DNA from: JAIOSM01 sp023143455
Lineage (GTDB): Bacteria > Desulfobacterota > Desulfobacteria > Desulfobacterales > Desulfobacteraceae
NCBI GenBank assembly: GCA_030632885.1
Contig: DAOVTW010000009.1
Span: 1 to 64,000, forward strand
Reading direction: 5' to 3'
DNA: 64,000 bases
Made by a program: the position numbers and the translations under genes. Each line of letters opens with the position of its first letter. Positions within the stretch are counted from its first letter, which is position 1. Positions 25,951 through 35,293 of this stretch are shown one piece after another. The notes under the pieces were generated by a model. It saw only the letters and a list, made by a program, of their open reading frames with translations, was not told where the DNA came from and did no database searches.

Positions 25951-27834
25951 TCAAGATGCCCTTTTCCGCTTGTATGCTGAAATTGCAACCATAATGACAG
26001 ATATTGCAGCAGGGGTCATTCCATCAATTCGTGAAGCCTGTCCTATTGACAAAGGCCTGATTTTTCCAAGTTTTTCAACAAGTTCATTGGAAAGCCCTGG
26101 CACAATCTTATAATCTATCTTTTCTGGTATGTTTATTTTTTCCATATCTTTATATTTCTTAATCTCACTGACCTGCCTTGCAATATAGCCTTCATACTTG
26201 ACTTCTATTTGCACCTGTTTTTTAACTCTTTTGCCTACAGGCTCAACAGAAGGATTCAATTTTTCCACATCTGAATATGACATTTCAAATCTTTTTAACA
26301 AATGATCAAGATGGATTCCGGTTGTAATGGGGCTGGTTTTTTTAGCTTCAAGGTAATCATTTATTGTTTTGGAAGGTTTTATAACTATGTTTCTGATTCT
26401 TGAGATCTCTTTATCTATATTGCTTTTTAATTCGTTAACAGACTTTAAAGTGTTTTTATCCACAAGCCCAAGCCCATATCCAATTTCTGTAAGTCTTAAG
26501 TCTGCATTGTCTTCTCTTAATACCAGTCTGTACTCAGCTCTTGAGGTAAACATTCTGTACGGTTCACTTGTACCCTTTGTAACAAGGTCATCAATCATCA
26601 CTCCCATATAGCTTTGAGATCTATCTAAGATAAAGGGAGGACGCTTCTGAACTTTGCATGCAGCATTAATGCCTGCCCATAATCCTTGAGCCGCTGCTTC
26701 TTCATATCCCGAGGTTCCATTTACCTGGCCTGCAAGAAAGAGGCCTTTAAGGTGTTTTGATTCCAGAGTCAGGGTAAGTTCCTGGGGATTGATGTAATCG
26801 TACTCTATGGCATACCCAGGCCTCATGATTTCAGCCTGCTCTAGTCCTTTTACAGAGCGTACAAATTCTGTCTGGATTTCTAGGGGAAGGCTGTTGCCCA
26901 GACCGCTTGCATATATTTCTTTTGTATCAAGCCCTTCATGTTGAAGTATAATCCTGTGACTCTCTCTTTCAGGAAATTTTACAATTTTATCCTCAAAAGA
27001 AGGGCAATACCTTGCAGATTTTCCTTTAATTTGTCCTCCGTAAAGAGCTGAATATTTAAGGTTTTTTCTTATCAAATCATGGGTTTGCTGATTTGTCCTG
27101 CCCATATAACTTGGGACAAGAGGCAACATATGTTTTTTAGTGGAAAAAGAGAATGGCTCGGGGTCTGGGTTTGACTCTTGAGCATCGAACTTAGAAAGAT
27201 CCACACTGTCAAGGTGAAGTCGTGGTGGAGTGCCTGTTTTCATTCGGCCGGCAGTGAAACCTGCTTTGGCAAGTGAGTTTGCAAGCCCAACAGACGAAAA
27301 CTCACCAGCTCTGCCAGCCATGATTTGACTTGAGCCAATGTGAATGACTCCTTTTAGAAAAGTTCCTGTGGCAAGCACAATAGTTTTTGCAGAATAATCA
27401 AAACCTGTATTATCATAAATGCCTTTGATTTCATTGTTTTCAATAATAAAGTCTTCCACCATTGCCTGCTTAATATCTAGATTGTCTGCTTTTTCAAGAA
27501 CAGCCTTCATATTTTGATGGTATTTTGATTTGTCATTCTGGGTTCTTGTGGAATGGACTGCAGGACCTTTTTTTGTATTTAATGTACGGTATTGGATAGC
27601 TGAAGAATCTGATATTTTTGCCATATATCCGCCAAGGGCATCTATTTCCTTTACCAGTTGACCTTTTGCCATTCCCCCGATTGAAGGGCTGCATGGCATG
27701 CTTGCAATTTTATCAAGATCAATTGTCATCAAACAAGTTGTGCATCCCATGCCCGCTGCTGCTAATGCTGCTTCACATCCTGCATGACCTGCTCCAACTA
27801 CTATAACATCATATTTTTTTCTATATAAATTCAT
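25951..27834 (-). CDS. mnmG: tRNA uridine-5-carboxymethylaminomethyl modification enzyme
   Basis: A 627-residue FAD protein that, with MnmE, installs the (carboxymethyl)aminomethyl group on wobble U34 of certain tRNAs. The N-terminal VVGAGHAGCEAALAAAGMG binds FAD. MAKGQLVKEIDALGGYMAK, KTGTPPRL and the C-terminal IDGMTPAAISV segment are family hallmarks. Length is normal. mnmE is not in this window. The gene is divergent from a radical SAM gene with about 55 bp between the starts. Confidence 0.97.
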   Translation of the reverse strand: MNLYRKKYDVIVVGAGHAGCEAALAAAGMGCTTCLMTIDLDKIASMPCSPSIGGMAKGQLVKEIDALGGYMAKISDSSAIQYRTLNTKKGPAVHSTRTQNDKSKYHQNMKAVLEKADNLDIKQAMVEDFIIENNEIKGIYDNTGFDYSAKTIVLATGTFLKGVIHIGSSQIMAGRAGEFSSVGLANSLAKAGFTAGRMKTGTPPRLHLDSVDLSKFDAQESNPDPEPFSFSTKKHMLPLVPSYMGRTNQQTHDLIRKNLKYSALYGGQIKGKSARYCPSFEDKIVKFPERESHRIILQHEGLDTKEIYASGLGNSLPLEIQTEFVRSVKGLEQAEIMRPGYAIEYDYINPQELTLTLESKHLKGLFLAGQVNGTSGYEEAAAQGLWAGINAACKVQKRPPFILDRSQSYMGVMIDDLVTKGTSEPYRMFTSRAEYRLVLREDNADLRLTEIGYGLGLVDKNTLKSVNELKSNIDKEISRIRNIVIKPSKTINDYLEAKKTSPITTGIHLDHLLKRFEMSYSDVEKLNPSVEPVGKRVKKQVQIEVKYEGYIARQVSEIKKYKDMEKINIPEKIDYKIVPGLSNELVEKLGKIRPLSIGQASRIDGMTPAAISVIMVAISAYKRKRAS

Positions 27835-27889
27835 AACCTTTTATTATATATACTTGTATGGGGCAAGGTCAAGAACTGGAGTTAAGAAA

Positions 27890-28813
27890 ATGGGCAACAA
27901 TAGAAAATATAATGATTATAATACTTATTTAAAAGATCTTTATGGTCAAAGAGTACAAAAAATAACAATAGATGCAGGGCTTACATGTCCTAACAGAGAT
28001 GGATCTTTATCAAAAACCGGTTGTATATATTGCAATAATAGAGGCTCTGGTTCCGGAGCTTTTTTAGAAGGGCGATCCATTGAAGAGCAGATAGACCAAG
28101 GAAGACGGGCAATGATAAGGAAATATCATGCAAAACTATTTCTTGCCTATTTTCAATCATATACAAACACTTATACATCATGTGAAAATATGAAGAACAT
28201 GTTTGACAAGGCACTTTCCTATGACGATATGGTAGGCATGGCAATTGGAACACGCCCGGACTGTATTGATAAAGAAAAAATTGATTTGATCGAGTCCTAC
28301 ACAGAAAAATATCTTGTATGGCTTGAATATGGACTTCAATCTGCCCATGATAAAACTCTGGACTTAATAAATCGAGGGCATGATTTTGATTCATTTAAAA
28401 AAGCTGTAAAATTAACACAAAACAAAAAAATTAATATTTGTGCTCACATAATCCTGGGGCTTCCAGGAGAAGATCGGGAGATGATGCTTGAAACAGCACG
28501 GAAAATTTCAGTGCTTGGTATAGATGGTGTAAAGATTCATCTTTTATATGTTGTCAAAGAGACAAGTCTTGAAAAAATGTATACAACGGGCAAGTACAAG
28601 TGCATGGAGCAAAAAGAATATGTTGAAACTATATGCAAATTTATTGAATTGCTTCCAAAGAATGTAATAATCCAACGCATAACAGGTGATCCAAACCCTG
28701 ATGAACTTGTTGCTCCTCAATGGTCAATACGGAGAAATGAAACCTTTCAAATGATACAAAGGGAATTTGAAGAAAAAGATATTTATCAGGGGAAGAAGTT
28801 TAAATTGTCTTAG
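27890..28813 (+). CDS. TIGR01212-family radical SAM protein (YhcC-like)
   Basis: A 307-residue protein with the family's unusual cluster motif CPNRDGSLSKTGCIYCNN (first Cys, then CxxC after a ten-residue gap) near residue 28. GLPGEDREMMLETA and GVKIHLLYVVKETSLEK are typical. The family is conserved but its reaction is not established. The start is taken at ATG 27890 with GGAG upstream; a TTG at 27854 would add 12 residues. Confidence 0.9.
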   Translation: MGNNRKYNDYNTYLKDLYGQRVQKITIDAGLTCPNRDGSLSKTGCIYCNNRGSGSGAFLEGRSIEEQIDQGRRAMIRKYHAKLFLAYFQSYTNTYTSCENMKNMFDKALSYDDMVGMAIGTRPDCIDKEKIDLIESYTEKYLVWLEYGLQSAHDKTLDLINRGHDFDSFKKAVKLTQNKKINICAHIILGLPGEDREMMLETARKISVLGIDGVKIHLLYVVKETSLEKMYTTGKYKCMEQKEYVETICKFIELLPKNVIIQRITGDPNPDELVAPQWSIRRNETFQMIQREFEEKDIYQGKKFKLS

Positions 28814-28958
28814 ACTGCCTCCTTAAATTTATTCAAAGTCATAACTATATCCGGAACTATCAGTTGAGTGGACGTAGCTTTGAACGACTTCATTGTGAAG
28901 CAAGCCATCAATTGTTTAATCTGCTTATATTTAGACAACTTAATTAACAATTGTTTTT
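28814..28958 (-). other. Short intergenic stretch with an unrecognised open frame
   Basis: The - strand is open here for about 50 codons, ending at the stop at 28810-28812. It contains SKYKQIKQLMACFTMKSFK and then VPDIVMTLNKFKEAV. It has no convincing start codon or ribosome binding site. It may be the tail of a lost gene behind the MarR gene. No family is recognised. Confidence 0.25.
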
Positions 28959-29456
28959 TTAGGGTGGTGGAGATTGGATTGGTCCTGTCACCATGATAGG
29001 AGAAGCTTCAATTTTTTCGGCAGCCATTAAATGAACAACTCGTTCAAAAGAACTTAAAACCATCATTTGCTCCCAATCCTCAATTTTAGAAAACCGATTT
29101 GTAAATGTCTCTTGTAATAATGGCGGAAGGTTTTTAATAATCGCTTCACCAGTCTTTGTAAGAGTGATATTAGTGGATCGTTTATCATCTTCCCTTTTTT
29201 GTTTGATAATATAACCTTTTGTTTCTAACCTTTTGGTGATGTCAGTTACTGTAGCCTGGCTTAAACTTGTAACTTTTGATAAAGGTGTAATCGAAATCTG
29301 TTTATACTTTGAGATCTCTTGAAGTATAATCAATTGAGGACCTGTCAGCCCAAATTTTTTATTTAATGTTCTTGAGTGTATATCAATCGCTTGGATGATT
29401 TTTCTCAAAGATATTAATAAATCTCTACAGCGTTGCTCATTCAATAAATTTCTCAT
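28959..29456 (-). CDS. MarR-family transcriptional regulator
   Basis: A 165-residue winged-helix regulator. The HTH lies in ISITPLSKVTSLSQATVTDITKRLE, followed by the wing GYIIKQKREDDKRSTNITLT. The start is set at ATG 29456; the longer frame adds 42 residues of non-protein-like character. It is divergent from the methyltransferase/MttB operon and is its most likely regulator, in response to an unknown small molecule. Confidence 0.88.
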   Translation of the reverse strand: MRNLLNEQRCRDLLISLRKIIQAIDIHSRTLNKKFGLTGPQLIILQEISKYKQISITPLSKVTSLSQATVTDITKRLETKGYIIKQKREDDKRSTNITLTKTGEAIIKNLPPLLQETFTNRFSKIEDWEQMMVLSSFERVVHLMAAEKIEASPIMVTGPIQSPPP

Positions 29457-29773
29457 GATTTTTTTATATCCCTTAGTAATAATCAATATTATTAAACTAT
29501 TTCGACATCTTAAACAACATTTAGTTTTTGGTAAAAACAAGGTATTCAAAACAATATAATCTTTACAGGCCACCATAAACAACGAGTTCGAAGCATTAGA
29601 ACCGTGCTTGGAATTATCCCAAACACGATAACCCCTTGATTACACAGCAATTTTTTTATATATATTTAATCTCCTTTAATTTTACTTGACAAAATACATA
29701 GTATTCGATACATTATATTCAAACTAAAAAATATTACTATCCTTTAATTTCAATTATTATAATGGAGAAAAAA
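29457..29773. promoter_or_regulatory. MarR/MttB intergenic region with promoter and possible operator
   Basis: TTGACA (29686-29691) is followed after 17 bases by TACATT (29709-29714), a plausible + strand promoter for the methyltransferase/MttB operon. The spacer contains GTATTCGATAC (29701-29711), an inverted repeat with GTAT/ATAC arms, placed where a MarR repressor would block transcription. No other structure is seen in this stretch of about 310 bp. Confidence 0.5.
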
Positions 29774-30544
29774 ATGGAAAACCAAAAACTAAAAATATCC
29801 TTTCCCAAAGTAGATTCAGCTAACCAGGGTTCCGGGGAATATTTCTTTATAGAAAAGAATGGTAAAAAAGAGAAAGTTACTTTTCATGAGTATGATAAAA
29901 TATACTCCATCCCAGGACTTTATGAAGGGCTTTTTTATGACAAACTAAAATGCAACTCCCCTGCGGTTGTTGGAGGTCTTATTAATAAATATTATCAAAA
30001 AAACAACCTTGATACTTCTGACTTGAATATCCTTGATATAGGAGCAGGAAACGGTATCATGGGTGAAGAGTTGAAAAATATTGGTGTAAACTCAATTACC
30101 GGGCTTGATATCATAGAAGAAGCTGAATCATCAGCTATGCGTGACAGGCCAGATGTATATACAGAATATTATACAGCAGATTTGTTAGATCTCTCAGATC
30201 CTCATGAAGTTGCACTTACCAATGCAAAATTTAACGGCATGACAATTGTTGCAGCATTAGGGTTTGATGACATTCCAGCACAAGCATTTGCAGCAGGATA
30301 TAATTACGTTTCCTCACCTGGATTATTTGCATTTAATATAAAGGAAGATTTTATTGCAAAAAAGGATCACACAGGATTTAGCAAACTTATTAACGATATG
30401 GTTGATGAAGATATCCTTGATATAAAAGAAAAACATCGTTATCAACACAGGCTTTGCCAGGATGGCACACCTCTGTATTATTATGCTATTGTAGCTGAAA
30501 AAAAAGATGACATTCCTGATAAAATGCTTGAACAATTTGCTTAG
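29774..30544 (+). CDS. Class I SAM-dependent methyltransferase in the MttB operon
   Basis: A 256-residue protein with motif I LDIGAGNGIMGEEL near residue 84, then GLDIIEEAE. The preceding YSIPGLYEGLFYDKL segment and the later GFDDIPAQAFAAGYNYV and GLFAFNIKEDF segments recall WBSCR27-like methyltransferases. GGAG overlaps an upstream ATG (29762) and serves the ATG at 29774, which is chosen as start. SAM methyltransferases are unusual beside MttB. It might act on a precursor or product of the methylamine substrate, but this is unknown. Confidence 0.78.
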   Translation: MENQKLKISFPKVDSANQGSGEYFFIEKNGKKEKVTFHEYDKIYSIPGLYEGLFYDKLKCNSPAVVGGLINKYYQKNNLDTSDLNILDIGAGNGIMGEELKNIGVNSITGLDIIEEAESSAMRDRPDVYTEYYTADLLDLSDPHEVALTNAKFNGMTIVAALGFDDIPAQAFAAGYNYVSSPGLFAFNIKEDFIAKKDHTGFSKLINDMVDEDILDIKEKHRYQHRLCQDGTPLYYYAIVAEKKDDIPDKMLEQFA

Positions 30545-30656
30545 CATACAAATTAAATCAACTTAATACTTTATTATAAATTCACAAGGTCTGTAATAAG
30601 ATAGATCTTATGAATAGTTTTGTCACAAATTTATAGATAAAAGGAGTTATGAAAAC

Positions 30657-32015
30657 GTGCAACCTTTAGATATAGAAACATTTAAACCAAGACTCAAAAC
30701 TTTAGGCAAAGAACAGGCATGGGCTATTCATTCAGCAGCTTTAGAAATACTTGCTAAAACTGGCTTTAAAATGGAGCATCCAAAGGTCTTGGAAATGCTT
30801 CAAGGAGCCGGCTGTACGGTTGAAAACGAAAACTGGGTTACAATGCCTGCTTATGTTGCAGAAGAAGCAATCAAATCAGCACCCAAACAATATGCGCTTT
30901 ATGATCAGCAAGGCAACAAAACAATGCCTCTTACCAATGATAATTTTTTTTATGGAACAGGGTCAGATACAATCTTTACCCATGATCTTGAAACCCGAAA
31001 AAGACGTAGAACTGTTATAAAAGATACTGGTAATTTTGCTCGCATTGTAGATGCTTTACCAAATATGGATTTTTCAATGTCCATGGGCAATCCAACTGAT
31101 GTTCCCATTGAAAATATTTATGTCCATGCATTTGCTGAAATGATTAGAAACAGTAATAAACCAATCTCGTTTATTGCTGACAGCGGCAAAGATATGAAAA
31201 AAATATATGATATGGCATGCCTTGTTGCAGGAGGCGAGGATGAATTTCAGAAAAAGCCTTTTATCTTAAATTACTCTGAAGTTATCAGTCCTTTAAAATT
31301 CCCTGAGAATGTCATGGAAAAACTAGTGTTTTGTGCTGAGAAAAAAATTCCCATCTGCCTTCCTTCCGGATGTAATGCAGGCGGTGGTGGTCCTATAACA
31401 CTTGCCGGAGCAATGGCACTTGGGATAGCAGAAAATCTCGCAGGCTTAGTGATTCATCAGCTTGCAGGCAAGGGCTCACCTTTCTTATTTGCACCAAATG
31501 TAAGTGTGCTTGACATGAAACATACTGTAGTCTCCTATGGATGTACTGAGTGGAGCCTTACCCAGGCAGCTCTTGCAGATATGCGTGATGAGATTTATCA
31601 AATTCCAATCTGGTCTTTTGCCGGAGCAACTGATTCTAAGGTCATTGATGCCCAGGCAGGTGCTGAAGGCATGCTTTCAATTATTACTTCAATGCTTTCA
31701 AGGTGTAATATAATCCATGATGTGGGATATATAGAATTTGGGAATGCATCCTCCCTTGAAATGCTCGTTATGGCAGATGAACTTGTAGGAATGAGCCGAT
31801 TTTTTACAGAAGGTATCCCCGTAAACAAAGAAACTCTGGCATTAGATATAATCGAAAGAGTTGCCAAAGGACCTGAGGGGTCAATGTTTTTATCTGATCC
31901 TCACACGTTTGAACATTTTAAAACAGCTCACTTCCTTCCTGAACTTATGGATCGAGCACGATATGAGTCATGGGAAAAAAAAAGGAAAAAAAGATTTAGC
32001 TATGCGTTGCAATGA
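30657..32015 (+). CDS. MttB-family corrinoid-dependent methyltransferase, C-terminus frameshifted
   Basis: A TIM-barrel methyltransferase of the trimethylamine methyltransferase family (452 residues as read), moving a methyl group from a quaternary or tertiary amine to a corrinoid protein. No in-frame TAG occurs, so it is of the non-pyrrolysine type, which includes glycine betaine-, proline betaine- and carnitine-specific enzymes; the substrate is unknown. GTG start after AAAGGAG. The reading frame ends in a nonsense tail (RKKRFSYALQ) after A9-GG-A7. A typical MttB end (CNEKARRLLKEHK...DKIL) continues in the next frame to 32106, so the true length should be about 480. Confidence 0.88.
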   Translation: MQPLDIETFKPRLKTLGKEQAWAIHSAALEILAKTGFKMEHPKVLEMLQGAGCTVENENWVTMPAYVAEEAIKSAPKQYALYDQQGNKTMPLTNDNFFYGTGSDTIFTHDLETRKRRRTVIKDTGNFARIVDALPNMDFSMSMGNPTDVPIENIYVHAFAEMIRNSNKPISFIADSGKDMKKIYDMACLVAGGEDEFQKKPFILNYSEVISPLKFPENVMEKLVFCAEKKIPICLPSGCNAGGGGPITLAGAMALGIAENLAGLVIHQLAGKGSPFLFAPNVSVLDMKHTVVSYGCTEWSLTQAALADMRDEIYQIPIWSFAGATDSKVIDAQAGAEGMLSIITSMLSRCNIIHDVGYIEFGNASSLEMLVMADELVGMSRFFTEGIPVNKETLALDIIERVAKGPEGSMFLSDPHTFEHFKTAHFLPELMDRARYESWEKKRKKRFSYALQ

Positions 32016-32106
32016 AAAAGCACGTAGGCTTCTTAAAGAACATAAAGTTATACCAAAATCAAAAGAAGTTGAAACCGGAATTGATAAAATCTTAAATACT
32101 AAATAA
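31975..32106 (+). pseudogene. Out-of-frame C-terminal end of the MttB protein
   Basis: The frame at +1 relative to the main MttB frame encodes KKDLAMRCNEKARRLLKEHK, then a VIPKSKEVETGIDKIL end and TAA at 32104. This is the expected MttB tail. The change of frame must occur in the tract of nine A (31975-31983), GG and seven A (31986-31992). Possible causes are an indel in the sequence, a true mutation, or slippage by polymerase or ribosome on the A-run. Confidence 0.75.
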
Positions 32107-32121
32107 AGAGGAAGATAGAAT

Positions 32122-32763
32122 ATGTTCGATTATCAACAACTTATTGACTCATTAATAAAAGGTGAGAAAGAAATTGTAAATAATCTTGTAAAACAAGCTG
32201 TAGATGAAGGCTTATCAGCAAAAGATGTGCTTGATAACGGCTTGATTGCAGGTATGAATGTTGTAGGTGATAAAATGGAAGCCGGAGATATGTTTATCCC
32301 GGAAGTTCTAATGGCTGCGCAAATCATGGGTGAAGGCGTTAATTTTCTTAAACCTCTTCTTAGAGATGACCAGTCTGCTGCAAAAGGCAAAGTCATTATT
32401 GGAACTGTAAAAGGAGATCTCCACGACATAGGAAAAAATCTGGTTGCCATGATGTGTGAAGGTTCAGGTCTTGAAGTAATAAACCTTGGGGTTGATATTG
32501 CCCCTGAGCAATTTGCAGATGCTGCAAAAGAAAATAACGCAGACATTGTCTGCCTTTCAGCACTTCTTACAACAACAATGCCTCAAATGAAAAAAACTAT
32601 TGAAGCCATTAAAGACAATGGTTTAAATAATAGAGTAAAAGTTTTAATAGGAGGAGCGCCTGTAACTCAAGCCTTTGCCGATGAAATTGGAGCTGATGCT
32701 TTTGCCGCTGATGCAGGCTCTGCTGCCAAAAAGGCCAATCAATTATTATCTGTATCTGCATAA
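32122..32763 (+). CDS. Corrinoid methyl-carrier protein (MtbC/MttC type)
   Basis: A 213-residue protein. The N-terminal cap (residues 1-88) has VKQAVDEGLSAKDVLDNGLI. The B12-binding domain has the DLHDIGKNL motif (DxHxxG, His lower ligand) near residue 96, and VCLSALLTTTMPQMK and VLIGGAPVTQAFA follow. It accepts the methyl group from the MttB partner encoded just upstream and passes it to a second methyltransferase not found in this window. AGAGGAAGA precedes the ATG. Confidence 0.94.
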   Translation: MFDYQQLIDSLIKGEKEIVNNLVKQAVDEGLSAKDVLDNGLIAGMNVVGDKMEAGDMFIPEVLMAAQIMGEGVNFLKPLLRDDQSAAKGKVIIGTVKGDLHDIGKNLVAMMCEGSGLEVINLGVDIAPEQFADAAKENNADIVCLSALLTTTMPQMKKTIEAIKDNGLNNRVKVLIGGAPVTQAFADEIGADAFAADAGSAAKKANQLLSVSA

Positions 32764-32799
32764 TAAATAACACAAACAGAATAAGTAACTTCTCAATAA

Positions 32800-33126
32800 A
32801 TGAGGGGAAGGGGTGCACGGGTCATATTGTCCCAGATTAATACGCCTAAAACAGAGTTTAAATCTCCTTTGGAAGTATTTAAACTTGCCTATGAACATGA
32901 ACAGTTTGTTACAAAACTTATCAACGATTTAATGGATGTTGCTATTGCTGAAAATGATCATGCTACAAAAAGCTTTCTTAACTGGTTTGTTGATGAGCAG
33001 GTTGAGGAAGAGGCTTCCATGGAAATCATTGTCAACAAATTAAAACTAATTGGAGACGAAGGTAATGGTCTTTTGTTGATGGATAAGGAATTATCTTTAA
33101 GGACTTTTACGCCACCTGTCAAATAA
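32800..33126 (+). pseudogene. Ferritin lacking its N-terminal half
   Basis: The 108 residues correspond to the C-terminal two thirds of a bacterial ferritin: RGRGARVILSQINTPKTEF, an AYEHEQFVTKLINDLMDVA helix, and DEQVEEEASMEIIVNKLKLIG. A full ferritin has about 165-175 residues. The first helix and most of the second, which carry the early ferroxidase glutamates and the EEREH-like motif, are missing, and nothing similar lies upstream. An ATG happens to stand at the break, with no good ribosome binding site. Probably a deletion remnant that can no longer form a working ferroxidase centre. Confidence 0.8.
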
Positions 33127-33134
33127 CAGGGATA

Positions 33135-34184
33135 TCAATTAACTGGTCCTGCAACATATTTTGCAAAGCCCTTTGAATAAAAGGGCTTTAACTTTTCATT
33201 TTTTTCTTTTATTACAATCATACACTCGACATTATCAAGACTGTTTACAAGAGCAACACCTTTTTGCCTGTCCATGACCATTAAACCTGTAGCAAGTCCG
33301 TCTGCAAGCATACAGTTTTCTGCAATTACTGATGCACTTACAATATTATTATCAACAGGCCACCCGGTTTTTGGATTTATTATGTGGGAATAGGTTTTCT
33401 GGTTAAGTTCAAAAAAATTTCTATAGGTTCCACTGGTTGCAAGGGCTTTGTCAGATATTTTTAATATTTTATATGGTTTGTCGCTGTATCCTTTTTTTGG
33501 CATACTGATTCCAACTTTCCATTTTTTCAGTTGAGATTTTTGTCCTGCTGCATAGACTTCACCTCCTATCTCCACAAAAAAATTTTTGAAACCTGAACTC
33601 TTTAGCAAGGTTGCAATAGCATCAACACCATATCCCTTTGCAATAGAACCTAAGTCAAGATTTAAACCCGAAATTTTCTTTTTTAGAAAATTTTCTTTTA
33701 TAACAATATTACCAAACCCTGTTTTTTTCAAAAGAGTTTCAATCTTTTTAGGATCAGGGATTTTAGAAGCAAGTTCTTCTGATTTATTAAAATTCCATAG
33801 CCTATAAAGCGGTCTTACAGTACCGTCCCATGCTCCATCAGTGATTTCATATAGTTTTTGAGCACTTGTTATTACTTTAAAAAAATCATTTGAAATATGA
33901 ATAGCCTCATCTTTATTTGCTCTATTGAATTTTGAAATCTCGCTTGGTTTTGAATAAAGAGACATCTGTTGATTTATCATCTTTAATTGCACATCAATTG
34001 TTTGTTTTAAATCAAGAGGTATAATTTTTTTATGAGTGTACACTTCAACGGTATAATAGGTTCCCATTGTTTGTCCGTAAATCGAGTATTTATTTATATT
34101 GATACCTGTTGAATGAGCCGGAGAAATGCACATTAAAGCAATAATTGAGAAAACAGCCCAAACCAAAAACAGCTTAATCTTCAA
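33135..34184 (-). CDS. apbE: FAD:protein FMN transferase
   Basis: A 349-residue exported protein with an N-terminal signal segment (residues about 1-25). It transfers FMN from FAD to a Thr of partner proteins such as RNF or NQR subunits. GQTMGTYYTVEVYT, DLGSIAKGYGVDAIA (near 180) and the YSHIINPKTGWPVDN segment with the metal-binding region are typical. It overlaps the upstream exporter gene by ATGA. No RNF/NQR genes are in the window. Confidence 0.93.
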   Translation of the reverse strand: MKIKLFLVWAVFSIIALMCISPAHSTGININKYSIYGQTMGTYYTVEVYTHKKIIPLDLKQTIDVQLKMINQQMSLYSKPSEISKFNRANKDEAIHISNDFFKVITSAQKLYEITDGAWDGTVRPLYRLWNFNKSEELASKIPDPKKIETLLKKTGFGNIVIKENFLKKKISGLNLDLGSIAKGYGVDAIATLLKSSGFKNFFVEIGGEVYAAGQKSQLKKWKVGISMPKKGYSDKPYKILKISDKALATSGTYRNFFELNQKTYSHIINPKTGWPVDNNIVSASVIAENCMLADGLATGLMVMDRQKGVALVNSLDNVECMIVIKEKNEKLKPFYSKGFAKYVAGPVN

Positions 34185-35260
34185 AGCGTTGTCTCTTTTG
34201 TTTGCTTTTTATTGTCCTGGTCTTTCAGAAAAACTGTAAACTCAAGTTCATAAATATAGAAAAGAACCATTGTGATTGCGAAAATTAATGGGCCATAAAG
34301 AAGTCCTGCAAGCCCGAATAAATTCAATCCACCAAGGATTGAAAAAAATATAACAATAGTACTCATGTTTGCAGAGCCACTCATAAAAAGTGGGCGCACA
34401 AAGTTGTCAATCATCCCAACAATAACAACAGACCATATAATCATAAAAACACCTGATTTTATATTTCCTGCAATAAAAAGATAAATCGCAGCAGGAATCC
34501 AAACAAGAGCAGTCCCAACCACTGGGATAAGAGAGGCAAATCCCATTACAGTCCCCCAGAAAAATCCTGGCAGACCACAGACAGCAAAAGCAATTCCACC
34601 CGCTACTCCCTGACCTGCTGCTGTAACTAATGTTCCAAGGATTGCTGATTTTGATACAGCTTTTATTTTATCAATTAGAATTGTTTCATGATCTTTAGAA
34701 AGAGGTATAAGGTGGAAAATATAATCAAACAATTTTTTTTCATTTTGTATTACAAAAAAGAAAACAAAGATCATTAAACCAAAATTTATAAAAACAGCAG
34801 TTATATTGCCGACTATGGTTCCGCTTTTTTGGATTAAGAATTTTCCACTGTTAGTAGACAAGTTTGTAATTGTGGCCTTCATATCAATGTCATTTAAAAA
34901 TCCTGTTTCAGGCAGATACTTTTCATACAATTGAGCAAATTTTTCGAGGTTTCCCACCATAACCCAATCAGTAATTGCATTAAAAGAGATGATGCCTTGC
35001 TTTATGACAAGAGAAAATAAAATCATAAAAGGAAGCACTATTACAACAATAAGAAGGATGCATAAAATACCGGAGGCAAGGTTTGTTCTACCTTTTACCT
35101 TTTTCAACACACGTTCATACAATGGCTTTGCAAGGATTGCGAGAATCAGACCAAAGATAATTGGATTAAGATATATGTTGATCATTTTGTAGCATAGAAA
35201 AATGCTTGCAAAGATAAGCACAAATAAAAAATAGTGAGAAATATTCAGTTTTTCTTTCAC
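34181..35260 (-). CDS. AI-2E family transporter
   Basis: A 359-residue membrane protein with about eight hydrophobic segments. PLYERVLKKVKGR near residue 48, GLPGFFWGTVMGFASLIPVVGTALVWIPAA near 235, and the C-terminal GLAGLLYGPL are family hallmarks. Some members export the signal AI-2 and others are Na+/H+ antiporters; the role here is open. It is translationally coupled to apbE. Confidence 0.9.
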   Translation of the reverse strand: MKEKLNISHYFLFVLIFASIFLCYKMINIYLNPIIFGLILAILAKPLYERVLKKVKGRTNLASGILCILLIVVIVLPFMILFSLVIKQGIISFNAITDWVMVGNLEKFAQLYEKYLPETGFLNDIDMKATITNLSTNSGKFLIQKSGTIVGNITAVFINFGLMIFVFFFVIQNEKKLFDYIFHLIPLSKDHETILIDKIKAVSKSAILGTLVTAAGQGVAGGIAFAVCGLPGFFWGTVMGFASLIPVVGTALVWIPAAIYLFIAGNIKSGVFMIIWSVVIVGMIDNFVRPLFMSGSANMSTIVIFFSILGGLNLFGLAGLLYGPLIFAITMVLFYIYELEFTVFLKDQDNKKQTKETTL

Positions 35261-35293
35261 TTAAGGTCTCCTTTTAGTTTCATATATCTATTG

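Noticed and set aside
30657..32015. Pyrrolysine-containing MttB
   Set aside because: No in-frame TAG interrupts the gene; the only break is a frame change near the C-terminus.
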